From NCBI GenBank assembly GCA_031761405.1, contig JASEVX010000013.1, positions 36,194,694-36,258,693 on the forward strand: DNA of 64,000 bases, read 5' to 3'. The notes beneath the pieces were generated by a model. The model was given only the letters and a program-made list of their open reading frames with translations, made no database searches and was not told where the DNA came from. Position 1 is the first letter of the stretch. Every line of letters begins with the position of its first letter. This document shows, one piece after another, positions 33,640 through 46,300 of the stretch. Source of the DNA: Serripes groenlandicus (taxonomy: Eukaryota; Mollusca; Bivalvia; Cardiida; Cardiidae). The translations under genes and the position numbers were made by a program.

Positions 33640-34905
33640 TAATCTGGTAGTTGGTCTGGATCACATATGTTAGTCAATGGCGTCCACTAGTTGGTCTGGA
33701 TAAAATATGGTCATCAATGATGTCTGATACTTGGTCTGGATCACATCTGGTGATCAATGGCGTTTGCTAATTGGTCTGGATCACATATGGTCATCAATGG
33801 CGTGTGCTAGTTGGTCAGGATCACATATGGTCATCACTGGCGTCTGCTAGTCGGTCTGGTCATCAATGGCGTGTGCTAGTTGGTCAGGCTCACATCTGGT
33901 CATCCATGTCGTCTACTACTTGGTCTAGTCATCAATGACGTCTGCTAGTTGGTCTGGTCATCAATGGCGTCTGCTAGTTGGTCCGGATGACATGGTCATC
34001 AATGACGTTCGCTAGAGGATCCGGTCATCAATGGCGTCTTCTAGTTGGTCTGGATCACATCTGGTCATCAATGGCGTCTGCTAGTCGGTCTGGTCATCAA
34101 TGGCGTGTGCTAGTTGATCAGGATTAAATCTGGTCATCAATGACGTCTGCTAGTTGGTCAGCATCACATCTGGTCATCAATGACGTCTGCTAGTTGATCT
34201 GGTCATCATTGGCGTCTGCTAGTTAGTCTGGTCATCAATGGCGTCTGATAGTTGGTTTGGACATCAATGCCGTCTGTTGGTTGATCTGGATCACATCTGG
34301 TCAGCAATGGCGTCTGCTAGATGGTCCGGTCATCACTACCGTCTGCTAGTTAGTCTGGATAACATCTGGTCATCAATGGCGTCTGCTAGTTAGTCTGGAT
34401 CACATCTGTTCATTAATGTCATCTGCTAGTTGGTCTGGTCATCAATGGCGTTGGCTACTTGGTCTGGATCACATCTGGTCACCACTGGCGTCTGATAGTA
34501 GGTCTGATCCTCACTGGCGTCTGCTTGTTGGTCTGAATCACATCTGGTCACCAACTGGTAGTTTGACTTGATCACATTATGATCATCAATTGTGTCTAGT
34601 TGTTTATCTGGATCACATTTGGTCATCAATGGCGTCTGGTAGTTGGATTGGTCATCACTAGCGTCTGGTTGTAGATTTGGTCCTCACTAGCGTTTGCTAG
34701 TGGTCCGGATCTCACTTGGTCATCAAAGGCGTCTGCTAGTTGGTCTTGATCACATATGGTCATCAATGACGTTCGCTAGTTGATCTGGTCATCACTGACG
34801 TATGGTAGTTAGTCTGGTCATCAATGTCGTCTGGTAGTCGGTCTGGTCATCACTGGCGTCCTCCTAGTTGGTCTGGATCACATCTGGTCATCAATGGCGT
34901 CAATA
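33640..34905. repeat. Minisatellite with two unit lengths, about 40 and 29 bp
   Basis: The long unit is 'ggtctggatcacatctggtc' plus 'atcaatggcgtctgctagtt'; the short unit lacks the internal 'tggatcacatc'. Around 35-40 units alternate irregularly. Diverged copies are scattered rather than clustered. Reading frames here are repeat translations. Confidence 0.85.
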
Positions 34906-34990
34906 GAACAATATGTGCAAGTTTGAAAACTGTGAACAGTGTCGTGTTAACAAGAAAATGTTTACACACGGATGGACGGACGGACGGATT

Positions 34991-35210
34991 CATGGGAGAG
35001 TACTTGTGGGGTTATTTCGTTTCATGTTTTACTTGTGGGGTGCACCCCACAAGTATGCAATTCATTCCGTAATTAACCCCCTTTTACGGAATGAATAACA
35101 TTAATATGCAAATGAGTTACCTGTTATAAAAATAAAAATAAACTATTTATCTAAGTGTCTTTATAAGCGTTGTGGGTGGGCTTTAGGAAAAACACAAGTA
35201 CTCTCTCATG
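34991..35210. mobile_element. Hairpin MITE with 18-bp terminal inverted repeats
   Basis: CATGGGAGAGTACTTGTG (34991-35008) opposes CACAAGTACTCTCTCATG (35193-35210) with one mismatch. Inside are a perfect 24-bp palindrome (35031-35054, half-site ACTTGTGGGGTG) and a second stem with 13-bp arms (ATTCATTCCGTAA at 35060-35072 and its complement at 35084-35096). A GGAC microsatellite abuts the left end. No coding capacity; no clear target duplication. Confidence 0.65.
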
Positions 35211-35660
35211 CGGACGTAAGAAATAACGCCATCCCATAAACAATGGCCTTCGGCCAGTAGACCTAACAAGAGAAGCGTATGATCGAAAATACTCATTTGA
35301 TACATAATTCACTTTAATTAAGTGATAATTGCAGAAACGAAAGATGCTGTTAATTCGTACAATAAACTTATTTAAAATAAGATATATTCATTAAATAGAG
35401 ATATGTAATTTTAAATGTTCGTCATTATGCTGGTTGTATAGTTAGAAACCGACTTGATGGGAGTTTTAACGACTTGAGGGGACTCGTATATTGGTCTTTA
35501 CTTAAGGCGAAGCACTAAGGGAGAAAGCTGTCTTTATCTGGAGTTTAGAGTGAATTTAGAAGGCCACTGAGATAGTTTATAAGGTGAAAAAGTCTGTAGT
35601 AAATTGATTCTCTAAATAACCTTAATAATTTTTCAAAAATTGTTCTTAAAAATAAGTTCG
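35211..35660. other. No recognisable feature
   Basis: AT-rich sequence leading to the assembly gap. Nothing supported. Confidence 0.5.
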
Positions 35661-35860
35661 NNNNNNNNNNNNNNNNNNNNNNNNNNNNNNNNNNNNNNNN
35701 NNNNNNNNNNNNNNNNNNNNNNNNNNNNNNNNNNNNNNNNNNNNNNNNNNNNNNNNNNNNNNNNNNNNNNNNNNNNNNNNNNNNNNNNNNNNNNNNNNNN
35801 NNNNNNNNNNNNNNNNNNNNNNNNNNNNNNNNNNNNNNNNNNNNNNNNNNNNNNNNNNNN
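35661..35860. other. Assembly gap of 200 N
   Basis: Exactly 200 unknown bases, probably a fixed-size scaffold join rather than a measured length. The sequence right after it is the first base of a tandem-array unit, so the true left edge of the array and its copy number are not known. Confidence 0.95.
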
Positions 35861-36118
35861 TAAAGTTTTAATTTTCAGCTTAACTATAACTAGTGCATCT
35901 GTAATTTTTATAATTTAATCTATTTTATACACAATAAAGAAAAAAAGAAAGAAAGAAAACTGTTTCTTTCAGCAATATGACCCTTTTCTAAAAGTAACCC
36001 AATACAAGGGAAATAATCCAAATATAGCCTAAATGCATGACAATAACCAGCTGTCCCAAACATGTAAATCCATAGTTTTCTTATGAATGCAATGCATGTT
36101 GTCAAAAGGCTTAATTAA

Positions 36119-36517
36119 AAGAGAAAATATACATATTTTAAAAAAGAAAATACCTATGCTTTGAAAAGGTGCAGTAGTTTTAGTGACACTTGTGCTGAAT
36201 CTGACAGTATTCCTGGACCTTCTCATGAACATTCACATATACCGACTGAGTCTGAGGATGTAACTTCACTAAGGAAACTTCACGCATCATTTGCACAAGC
36301 ATTTAAGTTTGGACCATCAACAGGCACTGTAGAGAATACAAATTCTTCATCAAAAGTCAGTGACAGTTCATCATTCGAAAATGAAAAAAATGCCATTGTG
36401 AATCTGCAAATGCTTGAAAATGCATTTCATAGCCTTAACGGACATACATGTGACAACGCTAGTCCGAAACTGAGTGTGCTCGACCATAACGCTACAACTG
36501 AAATGCAAGAATTGTAA
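36119..36517 (+). pseudogene. Frame A of the array unit: transposase-like N-terminal segment (copy 1 of 16)
   Basis: Open from 36119 (after a TAA) to TAA at 36515-36517. There is no ATG near its start; the conventional open frame begins with TTG at 36161. Residues after 36161 are Ser/Thr-rich, then 'NAIVNLQMLENAFHSLNGHT' with 'CDNASPKLS', resembling the segment that precedes the zinc-binding CxxC in animal Mutator-like transposases (family resemblance by eye, not searched). An upstream exon could exist. The copies start at 37657, 39153, 40697, 42193, 43689, 45185, 46681, 48177, 49673, 51169, 52665, 54161, 55657, 57153 and 58649 with the same translation. Confidence 0.5.
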
Positions 36518-36869
36518 CTTTGTATCGCATGAACTGCCACTGTTTCATAGTGTAAAAAAACCCAGGGACAGACAGACAGACAGACAGACCACAGGGATCC
36601 TGAACAGCTGTCTTGTTCTGCCAGTCCTCGGTTCACAATTGGGCATAAGTGACATTCAGCTTATACTTGCCTGCTTAAATATTCAAGCACCAGACAAGCG
36701 AGGACTGCAAAGAAAATTCAACTCACGCACAGAATATTTTCAATACAGAAGAACGACGAGATACTCGAAACGTCGTCAAATTTCAAATAAAGAACGTTTC
36801 AAACACTCTATATACAAATCACCAACCGTTGCAAGTGTAGATCACTCTTATGGTATTAATTTAGGGTAA
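36474..36869 (+). pseudogene. Frame B of the array unit: transposase-like continuation, +1 frame (copy 1 of 16)
   Basis: Open from GTG at 36474, directly after a TGA, to TAA at 36867. It has no ATG at all, so it is not an independent gene. It overlaps frame A by 44 bases in the +1 frame. It begins CSTITLQLKCKNCNF (a CxxC zinc pair), then, after a GACA-encoded stretch, 'LGSQLGISDIQLILACLNIQ', 'APDKRGLQRKFNS' and a basic tail. The G-I..I..IL..L.I..P....LQ pattern is that of animal Mutator-like transposases. Every copy has the same frame break, so it predates the amplification, unless read by programmed frameshifting or splicing. Just after the frame, 'ttagggtaataagt' could be a splice donor. 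Confidence 0.5.
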
Positions 36870-36890
36870 TAAGTATACAGTTGGCATTTC

Positions 36891-36954
36891 TGAACAGTGT
36901 AGGCTAAGATCGGCATGTACACCCGCACATGCTGATCTCGATCTACACTGTTCA
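36891..36954. repeat. 64-bp hairpin in each array unit (copy 1 shown)
   Basis: TGAACAGTGTAG (36891-36902) pairs perfectly with CTACACTGTTCA (36943-36954). The inner arms 'gatcggcatgt' and 'acatgctgatc' pair imperfectly around a short loop. It lies 22 bp after the end of frame B in all 16 units. It resembles the hairpin termini of small bivalve repeats with 'gatcagcctgcacat'-type arms. Confidence 0.8.
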
Positions 36955-38852
36955 CAAAAGCAAACTGCAGCCATTATGCTTGAAATAAGAGTACAAAACA
37001 AAATATTGATGTATTTCACGATAATTAAGCATAAACATGAAAGATTTTTAACACAATTGATCCATTAAATGAAGATTTTGTTAAATGTTTGTGCAAAATG
37101 TTGTAAACAAGTTTTTTTCTATACCAAAACATTGGTATTATGTGAATAAAAATCAATGAAGCAAGAATTACTCTTTTCCGTCATTTTCAGCATTTTTCTT
37201 ATATTATTACCTCCCTTGCTTATTTGTGTATATCAGGTGCAAATTCAATGCAGAGGTGGCTTATTTTGTACATGTTGTTTGCCATATAAATAAAGAAACA
37301 TGTTAAAACTTGAAAAGTTTATCTTTCAGGCATTTCAAAGTTGAGTATTTTCCCCTTAAAGTTTTAATTTTCAGCTTAACTATAACTAGTGCATCTGTAA
37401 TTTTTATAATTTAATCTATTTTATACACAATAAAGAAAAAAAGAAAGAAAGAAAACTGTTTCTTTCAGCAATATGACCCTTTTCTAAAAGTAACCCAATA
37501 CAAGGGAAATAATCCAAATATAGCCTAAATGCATGACAATAACCAGCTGTCCCAAACATGTAAATCCATAGTTTTCTTATGAATGCAATGCATGTTGTCA
37601 AAAGGCTTAATTAAAAGAGAAAATATACATATTTTAAAAAAGAAAATACCTATGCTTTGAAAAGGTGCAGTAGTTTTAGTGACACTTGTGCTGAATCTGA
37701 CAGTATTCCTGGACCTTCTCATGAACATTCACATATACCGACTGAGTCTGAGGATGTAACTTCACTAAGGAAACTTCACGCATCATTTGCACAAGCATTT
37801 AAGTTTGGACCATCAACAGGCACTGTAGAGAATACAAATTCTTCATCAAAAGTCAGTGACAGTTCATCATTCGAAAATGAAAAAAATGCCATTGTGAATC
37901 TGCAAATGCTTGAAAATGCATTTCATAGCCTTAACGGACATACATGTGACAACGCTAGTCCGAAACTGAGTGTGCTCGACCATAACGCTACAACTGAAAT
38001 GCAAGAATTGTAACTTTGTATCGCATGAACTGCCACTGTTTCATAGTGTAAAAAAACCCAGGGACAGACAGACAGACAGACAGACCACAGGGATCCTGAA
38101 CAGCTGTCTTGTTCTGCCAGTCCTCGGTTCACAATTGGGCATAAGTGACATTCAGCTTATACTTGCCTGCTTAAATATTCAAGCACCAGACAAGCGAGGA
38201 CTGCAAAGAAAATTCAACTCACGCACAGAATATTTTCAATACAGAAGAACGACGAGATACTCGAAACGTCGTCAAATTTCAAATAAAGAACGTTTCAAAC
38301 ACTCTATATACAAATCACCAACCGTTGCAAGTGTAGATCACTCTTATGGTATTAATTTAGGGTAATAAGTATACAGTTGGCATTTCTGAACAGTGTAGGC
38401 TAAGATCGGCATGTACACCCGCACATGCTGATCTCGATCTACACTGTTCACAAAAGCAAACTGCAGCCATTATGCTTGAAATAAGAGTACAAAACAAAAT
38501 ATTGATGTATTTCACGATAATTAAGCATAAACATGAAAGATTTTTAACACAATTGATCCATTAAATGAAGATTTTGTTAAATGTTTGTGCAAAATGTTGT
38601 AAACAAGTTTTTTTCTATACCAAAACATTGGTATTATGTGAATAAAAATCAATGAAGCAAGAATTACTCTTTTCCGTCATTTTCAGCATTTTTCTTATAT
38701 TATTACCTCCCTTGCTTATTTGTGTATATCAGGTGCAAATTCAATGCAGAGGTGGCTTATTTTGTACATGTTGTTTGCCATATAAATAAAGAAACATGTT
38801 AAAACTTGAAAAGTTTATCTTTCAGGCATTTCAAAGTTGAGTATTTTCCCCT

Positions 38853-40396
38853 TAAAGTTTTAATTTTCAGCTTAACTATAACTAGTGCATCTGTAATTTT
38901 TATAATTTAATCTATTTTATACACAATAAAGAAAAAAAGAAAGAAAGAAAACTGTTTCTTTCAGCAATATGACCCTTTTCTAAAAGTAACCCAATACAAG
39001 GGAAATAATCCAAATATAGCCTAAATGCATGACAATAACCAGCTGTCCCAAACATGTAAATCCATAGTTTTCTTATGAATGCAATGCATGTTGTCAAAAG
39101 GCTTAATTAAAAGAGAAAATATACATATTTTAAAAAAGAAAATACCTATGCTTTGAAAAGGTGCAGTAGTTTTAGTGACACTTGTGCTGAATCTGACAGT
39201 ATTCCTGGACCTTCTCATGAACATTCACATATACCGACTGAGTCTGAGGATGTAACTTCACTAAGGAAACTTCACGCATCATTTGCACAAGCATTTAAGT
39301 TTGGACCATCAACAGGCACTGTAGAGAATACAAATTCTTCATCAAAAGTCAGTGACAGTTCATCATTCGAAAATGAAAAAAATGCCATTGTGAATCTGCA
39401 AATGCTTGAAAATGCATTTCATAGCCTTAACGGACATACATGTGACAACGCTAGTCCGAAACTGAGTGTGCTCGACCATAACGCTACAACTGAAATGCAA
39501 GAATTGTAACTTTGTGTGCTCGACCATAACGCTACAACTGAAATGCAAGAATTGTAACTTTGTATCGCATGAACTGCCACTGTTTCATAGTGTAAAAAAA
39601 CCCAGGGACAGACAGACAGACAGACAGACCACAGGGATCCTGAACAGCTGTCTTGTTCTGCCAGTCCTCGGTTCACAATTGGGCATAAGTGACATTCAGC
39701 TTATACTTGCCTGCTTAAATATTCAAGCACCAGACAAGCGAGGACTGCAAAGAAAATTCAACTCACGCACAGAATATTTTCAATACAGAAGAACGACGAG
39801 ATACTCGAAACGTCGTCAAATTTCAAATAAAGAACGTTTCAAACACTCTATATACAAATCACCAACCGTTGCAAGTGTAGATCACTCTTATGGTATTAAT
39901 TTAGGGTAATAAGTATACAGTTGGCATTTCTGAACAGTGTAGGCTAAGATCGGCATGTACACCCGCACATGCTGATCTCGATCTACACTGTTCACAAAAG
40001 CAAACTGCAGCCATTATGCTTGAAATAAGAGTACAAAACAAAATATTGATGTATTTCACGATAATTAAGCATAAACATGAAAGATTTTTAACACAATTGA
40101 TCCATTAAATGAAGATTTTGTTAAATGTTTGTGCAAAATGTTGTAAACAAGTTTTTTTCTATACCAAAACATTGGTATTATGTGAATAAAAATCAATGAA
40201 GCAAGAATTACTCTTTTCCGTCATTTTCAGCATTTTTCTTATATTATTACCTCCCTTGCTTATTTGTGTATATCAGGTGCAAATTCAATGCAGAGGTGGC
40301 TTATTTTGTACATGTTGTTTGCCATATAAATAAAGAAACATGTTAAAACTTGAAAAGTTTATCTTTCAGGCATTTCAAAGTTGAGTATTTTCCCCT
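38853..40396 (+). repeat. Array copy 3: unit with 48-bp in-frame internal duplication
   Basis: The 48 bases 39466-39513 (from 'gtgctcgaccataacgctac' to 'aactttgt') are repeated at 39514-39561. The duplication keeps frame B open and lengthens it from 131 to 147 codons (39466-39909). Frame A is unaffected. Only this copy has it. Confidence 0.9.
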
Positions 40397-43300
40397 TAAA
40401 GTTTTAATTTTCAGCTTAACTATAACTAGTGCATCTGTAATTTTTATAATTTAATCTATTTTATACACAATAAAGAAAAAAAGAAAGAAAGAAAACTGTT
40501 TCTTTCAGCAATATGACCCTTTTCTAAAAGTAACCCAATACAAGGGAAATAATCCAAATATAGCCTAAATGCATGACAATAACCAGCTGTCCCAAACATG
40601 TAAATCCATAGTTTTCTTATGAATGCAATGCATGTTGTCAAAAGGCTTAATTAAAAGAGAAAATATACATATTTTAAAAAAGAAAATACCTATGCTTTGA
40701 AAAGGTGCAGTAGTTTTAGTGACACTTGTGCTGAATCTGACAGTATTCCTGGACCTTCTCATGAACATTCACATATACCGACTGAGTCTGAGGATGTAAC
40801 TTCACTAAGGAAACTTCACGCATCATTTGCACAAGCATTTAAGTTTGGACCATCAACAGGCACTGTAGAGAATACAAATTCTTCATCAAAAGTCAGTGAC
40901 AGTTCATCATTCGAAAATGAAAAAAATGCCATTGTGAATCTGCAAATGCTTGAAAATGCATTTCATAGCCTTAACGGACATACATGTGACAACGCTAGTC
41001 CGAAACTGAGTGTGCTCGACCATAACGCTACAACTGAAATGCAAGAATTGTAACTTTGTATCGCATGAACTGCCACTGTTTCATAGTGTAAAAAAACCCA
41101 GGGACAGACAGACAGACAGACAGACCACAGGGATCCTGAACAGCTGTCTTGTTCTGCCAGTCCTCGGTTCACAATTGGGCATAAGTGACATTCAGCTTAT
41201 ACTTGCCTGCTTAAATATTCAAGCACCAGACAAGCGAGGACTGCAAAGAAAATTCAACTCACGCACAGAATATTTTCAATACAGAAGAACGACGAGATAC
41301 TCGAAACGTCGTCAAATTTCAAATAAAGAACGTTTCAAACACTCTATATACAAATCACCAACCGTTGCAAGTGTAGATCACTCTTATGGTATTAATTTAG
41401 GGTAATAAGTATACAGTTGGCATTTCTGAACAGTGTAGGCTAAGATCGGCATGTACACCCGCACATGCTGATCTCGATCTACACTGTTCACAAAAGCAAA
41501 CTGCAGCCATTATGCTTGAAATAAGAGTACAAAACAAAATATTGATGTATTTCACGATAATTAAGCATAAACATGAAAGATTTTTAACACAATTGATCCA
41601 TTAAATGAAGATTTTGTTAAATGTTTGTGCAAAATGTTGTAAACAAGTTTTTTTCTATACCAAAACATTGGTATTATGTGAATAAAAATCAATGAAGCAA
41701 GAATTACTCTTTTCCGTCATTTTCAGCATTTTTCTTATATTATTACCTCCCTTGCTTATTTGTGTATATCAGGTGCAAATTCAATGCAGAGGTGGCTTAT
41801 TTTGTACATGTTGTTTGCCATATAAATAAAGAAACATGTTAAAACTTGAAAAGTTTATCTTTCAGGCATTTCAAAGTTGAGTATTTTCCCCTTAAAGTTT
41901 TAATTTTCAGCTTAACTATAACTAGTGCATCTGTAATTTTTATAATTTAATCTATTTTATACACAATAAAGAAAAAAAGAAAGAAAGAAAACTGTTTCTT
42001 TCAGCAATATGACCCTTTTCTAAAAGTAACCCAATACAAGGGAAATAATCCAAATATAGCCTAAATGCATGACAATAACCAGCTGTCCCAAACATGTAAA
42101 TCCATAGTTTTCTTATGAATGCAATGCATGTTGTCAAAAGGCTTAATTAAAAGAGAAAATATACATATTTTAAAAAAGAAAATACCTATGCTTTGAAAAG
42201 GTGCAGTAGTTTTAGTGACACTTGTGCTGAATCTGACAGTATTCCTGGACCTTCTCATGAACATTCACATATACCGACTGAGTCTGAGGATGTAACTTCA
42301 CTAAGGAAACTTCACGCATCATTTGCACAAGCATTTAAGTTTGGACCATCAACAGGCACTGTAGAGAATACAAATTCTTCATCAAAAGTCAGTGACAGTT
42401 CATCATTCGAAAATGAAAAAAATGCCATTGTGAATCTGCAAATGCTTGAAAATGCATTTCATAGCCTTAACGGACATACATGTGACAACGCTAGTCCGAA
42501 ACTGAGTGTGCTCGACCATAACGCTACAACTGAAATGCAAGAATTGTAACTTTGTATCGCATGAACTGCCACTGTTTCATAGTGTAAAAAAACCCAGGGA
42601 CAGACAGACAGACAGACAGACCACAGGGATCCTGAACAGCTGTCTTGTTCTGCCAGTCCTCGGTTCACAATTGGGCATAAGTGACATTCAGCTTATACTT
42701 GCCTGCTTAAATATTCAAGCACCAGACAAGCGAGGACTGCAAAGAAAATTCAACTCACGCACAGAATATTTTCAATACAGAAGAACGACGAGATACTCGA
42801 AACGTCGTCAAATTTCAAATAAAGAACGTTTCAAACACTCTATATACAAATCACCAACCGTTGCAAGTGTAGATCACTCTTATGGTATTAATTTAGGGTA
42901 ATAAGTATACAGTTGGCATTTCTGAACAGTGTAGGCTAAGATCGGCATGTACACCCGCACATGCTGATCTCGATCTACACTGTTCACAAAAGCAAACTGC
43001 AGCCATTATGCTTGAAATAAGAGTACAAAACAAAATATTGATGTATTTCACGATAATTAAGCATAAACATGAAAGATTTTTAACACAATTGATCCATTAA
43101 ATGAAGATTTTGTTAAATGTTTGTGCAAAATGTTGTAAACAAGTTTTTTTCTATACCAAAACATTGGTATTATGTGAATAAAAATCAATGAAGCAAGAAT
43201 TACTCTTTTCCGTCATTTTCAGCATTTTTCTTATATTATTACCTCCCTTGCTTATTTGTGTATATCAGGTGCAAATTCAATGCAGAGGTGGCTTATTTTG

Positions 43301-46300
43301 TACATGTTGTTTGCCATATAAATAAAGAAACATGTTAAAACTTGAAAAGTTTATCTTTCAGGCATTTCAAAGTTGAGTATTTTCCCCTTAAAGTTTTAAT
43401 TTTCAGCTTAACTATAACTAGTGCATCTGTAATTTTTATAATTTAATCTATTTTATACACAATAAAGAAAAAAAGAAAGAAAGAAAACTGTTTCTTTCAG
43501 CAATATGACCCTTTTCTAAAAGTAACCCAATACAAGGGAAATAATCCAAATATAGCCTAAATGCATGACAATAACCAGCTGTCCCAAACATGTAAATCCA
43601 TAGTTTTCTTATGAATGCAATGCATGTTGTCAAAAGGCTTAATTAAAAGAGAAAATATACATATTTTAAAAAAGAAAATACCTATGCTTTGAAAAGGTGC
43701 AGTAGTTTTAGTGACACTTGTGCTGAATCTGACAGTATTCCTGGACCTTCTCATGAACATTCACATATACCGACTGAGTCTGAGGATGTAACTTCACTAA
43801 GGAAACTTCACGCATCATTTGCACAAGCATTTAAGTTTGGACCATCAACAGGCACTGTAGAGAATACAAATTCTTCATCAAAAGTCAGTGACAGTTCATC
43901 ATTCGAAAATGAAAAAAATGCCATTGTGAATCTGCAAATGCTTGAAAATGCATTTCATAGCCTTAACGGACATACATGTGACAACGCTAGTCCGAAACTG
44001 AGTGTGCTCGACCATAACGCTACAACTGAAATGCAAGAATTGTAACTTTGTATCGCATGAACTGCCACTGTTTCATAGTGTAAAAAAACCCAGGGACAGA
44101 CAGACAGACAGACAGACCACAGGGATCCTGAACAGCTGTCTTGTTCTGCCAGTCCTCGGTTCACAATTGGGCATAAGTGACATTCAGCTTATACTTGCCT
44201 GCTTAAATATTCAAGCACCAGACAAGCGAGGACTGCAAAGAAAATTCAACTCACGCACAGAATATTTTCAATACAGAAGAACGACGAGATACTCGAAACG
44301 TCGTCAAATTTCAAATAAAGAACGTTTCAAACACTCTATATACAAATCACCAACCGTTGCAAGTGTAGATCACTCTTATGGTATTAATTTAGGGTAATAA
44401 GTATACAGTTGGCATTTCTGAACAGTGTAGGCTAAGATCGGCATGTACACCCGCACATGCTGATCTCGATCTACACTGTTCACAAAAGCAAACTGCAGCC
44501 ATTATGCTTGAAATAAGAGTACAAAACAAAATATTGATGTATTTCACGATAATTAAGCATAAACATGAAAGATTTTTAACACAATTGATCCATTAAATGA
44601 AGATTTTGTTAAATGTTTGTGCAAAATGTTGTAAACAAGTTTTTTTCTATACCAAAACATTGGTATTATGTGAATAAAAATCAATGAAGCAAGAATTACT
44701 CTTTTCCGTCATTTTCAGCATTTTTCTTATATTATTACCTCCCTTGCTTATTTGTGTATATCAGGTGCAAATTCAATGCAGAGGTGGCTTATTTTGTACA
44801 TGTTGTTTGCCATATAAATAAAGAAACATGTTAAAACTTGAAAAGTTTATCTTTCAGGCATTTCAAAGTTGAGTATTTTCCCCTTAAAGTTTTAATTTTC
44901 AGCTTAACTATAACTAGTGCATCTGTAATTTTTATAATTTAATCTATTTTATACACAATAAAGAAAAAAAGAAAGAAAGAAAACTGTTTCTTTCAGCAAT
45001 ATGACCCTTTTCTAAAAGTAACCCAATACAAGGGAAATAATCCAAATATAGCCTAAATGCATGACAATAACCAGCTGTCCCAAACATGTAAATCCATAGT
45101 TTTCTTATGAATGCAATGCATGTTGTCAAAAGGCTTAATTAAAAGAGAAAATATACATATTTTAAAAAAGAAAATACCTATGCTTTGAAAAGGTGCAGTA
45201 GTTTTAGTGACACTTGTGCTGAATCTGACAGTATTCCTGGACCTTCTCATGAACATTCACATATACCGACTGAGTCTGAGGATGTAACTTCACTAAGGAA
45301 ACTTCACGCATCATTTGCACAAGCATTTAAGTTTGGACCATCAACAGGCACTGTAGAGAATACAAATTCTTCATCAAAAGTCAGTGACAGTTCATCATTC
45401 GAAAATGAAAAAAATGCCATTGTGAATCTGCAAATGCTTGAAAATGCATTTCATAGCCTTAACGGACATACATGTGACAACGCTAGTCCGAAACTGAGTG
45501 TGCTCGACCATAACGCTACAACTGAAATGCAAGAATTGTAACTTTGTATCGCATGAACTGCCACTGTTTCATAGTGTAAAAAAACCCAGGGACAGACAGA
45601 CAGACAGACAGACCACAGGGATCCTGAACAGCTGTCTTGTTCTGCCAGTCCTCGGTTCACAATTGGGCATAAGTGACATTCAGCTTATACTTGCCTGCTT
45701 AAATATTCAAGCACCAGACAAGCGAGGACTGCAAAGAAAATTCAACTCACGCACAGAATATTTTCAATACAGAAGAACGACGAGATACTCGAAACGTCGT
45801 CAAATTTCAAATAAAGAACGTTTCAAACACTCTATATACAAATCACCAACCGTTGCAAGTGTAGATCACTCTTATGGTATTAATTTAGGGTAATAAGTAT
45901 ACAGTTGGCATTTCTGAACAGTGTAGGCTAAGATCGGCATGTACACCCGCACATGCTGATCTCGATCTACACTGTTCACAAAAGCAAACTGCAGCCATTA
46001 TGCTTGAAATAAGAGTACAAAACAAAATATTGATGTATTTCACGATAATTAAGCATAAACATGAAAGATTTTTAACACAATTGATCCATTAAATGAAGAT
46101 TTTGTTAAATGTTTGTGCAAAATGTTGTAAACAAGTTTTTTTCTATACCAAAACATTGGTATTATGTGAATAAAAATCAATGAAGCAAGAATTACTCTTT
46201 TCCGTCATTTTCAGCATTTTTCTTATATTATTACCTCCCTTGCTTATTTGTGTATATCAGGTGCAAATTCAATGCAGAGGTGGCTTATTTTGTACATGTT

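Noticed and set aside
35640..35918. A 92-codon frame across the assembly gap
   Set aside because: Most of it is unknown bases; the frame is an artefact of Ns.
35920..36636. Minus-strand reading frames of 61, 67 and 69 codons repeated in every array unit
   Set aside because: They lie antisense to the transposase-like frames or in the AT-rich spacer, have no recognisable domain, and recur only because the unit recurs.
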